Below are positions 63,701 to 64,000 of a stretch of DNA of 64,000 bases, in pieces. The notes under the pieces were generated by a model that saw only the letters and a program-made list of their open reading frames with translations, was not told where the DNA came from and searched no databases. The stretch covers positions 1,054,001 through 1,118,000 of the forward strand of contig AP025763.1 of assembly GCA_027943745.1 (NCBI GenBank), in the 5' to 3' direction. This DNA comes from Neptuniibacter victor (GTDB taxonomy: Bacteria > Pseudomonadota > Gammaproteobacteria > Pseudomonadales > Balneatricaceae). The first letter of the stretch is position 1. Each line of letters begins with the position of its first letter. The translations under genes and the position numbers were made by a program.

Positions 63701-64000
63701 TATCAGCTCGCAGCTTTTAGGGCGTCCACGGGTGGATGTGACCTTGCGTGTTTCAGGTTTTTTCCGTGATGCCTTTCCTAATGTGATGCGTTTATATGAT
63801 GCCGCAGTGCAAGCTATTGCTGAATTTGATGAACCGGGAACGGGCAATACCATTAAGCAGAATATTGCTAAACGCCAGCAACAGTTAATGGATGAAGGCT
63901 TATCTACAGAGTCAGCACTGCGTCAAGCAAGTTACCGTGTGTTTGGTAGTAAACCCGGTGCTTATGGGGCGGGGCTACAAGGCTTAATTGATGAGCGCTG
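60723..64000 (+). CDS. cobN: cobaltochelatase subunit CobN (3'-truncated by window edge)
   Basis: Open from ATG 60723 to the last base, 1092 codons visible of a protein normally about 1200-1300 residues. Key blocks: [104 protein letters not shown], and [18 protein letters not shown] at the edge. CobN is the large porphyrin-binding subunit that inserts Co2+ into hydrogenobyrinate diamide with ATP-driven partners. The ChlID-type subunit upstream is the likely partner and CobW the cobalt donor. Confidence 0.95.
   Translation, partial: [1092 protein letters not shown]

Overview
The window looks like chromosomal DNA of a moderately AT-rich, marine-type gammaproteobacterium. The closest style is Oceanospirillales/Oceanospirillaceae: an OprD-like porin, a dad operon with Rid proteins, a gcdH/gcdG glutarate module, an E. 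coli-like ribB with FMN riboswitch, and aerobic-type CobN. The taxonomic call is inference from gene content, not from a marker gene. Both edges cut genes: a Crp/Fnr regulator on the left and cobN on the right.

Layout. (1) 1-12.7 kb: Crp/Fnr regulator, DUF4142 protein, and a tRNA-Val(GAC) followed by four tandem 161-bp units that each restart with the last 19 nt of the tRNA. Then come an unknown gene behind a perfect palindrome, two periplasmic solute-binding proteins, a porin, and a 1754-residue kinase-like/ATPase/GAF/PAS/GGDEF signalling protein. (2) 12.8-20.1 kb: D-/L-alanine catabolism (dadA, ridA, dadX, second Rid gene, divergent Lrp-type regulator, alanine:Na+ symporter), then cytochrome c' and a b561-type cytochrome. 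(3) 20.2-31.5 kb: glutaryl-CoA module (CoA-transferase, gcdH, divergent LysR with an operator-like palindrome), an MFS carrier, and an acyl-CoA module (ligase, AraC regulator, acyl-CoA dehydrogenase, thiolase).

(4) 31.5-41 kb is a patchwork accessory region. Small gene modules are separated by five copies of a roughly 200-bp structured repeat and by REP-like palindromes. Inside it lies an AT-rich segment with integron-style attC sites. A cassette bounded by attC-like sites carries an ABC-type ATPase gene overlapping an HNH nuclease gene, the two-gene layout of a Septu (PtuA/PtuB) anti-phage system. A small membrane-protein gene ends just before the first attC, as a neighbouring cassette would. 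No integrase or transposase is visible.

(5) 41-64 kb: ribB under an FMN riboswitch, two small genes, then a cobalamin riboswitch in front of a tightly overlapping operon. That operon encodes Co2+ uptake (DUF4198, CbiM, CbiL-like, CbiQ, CbiO), a His-tailed MFS protein, a fused ChlI/ChlD-type chelatase subunit, CobO, CobB, CbiD, CobK, CobH, CobL (CbiET), CobI, CbiG, CobJ, CobM, CobW and CobN. It mixes signature enzymes of the anaerobic route (CbiD, CbiG) with the late, ATP-dependent cobaltochelatase (CobN plus ChlID) typical of the aerobic route. No cobG, cobF, cbiK or cbiX is seen in the window.

The observations most worth following are the attC-flanked Septu-like cassette, the structured repeat with a swapped but still paired stem, and the tRNA-derived tandem array resembling the E. 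coli tyrT/rtT arrangement.
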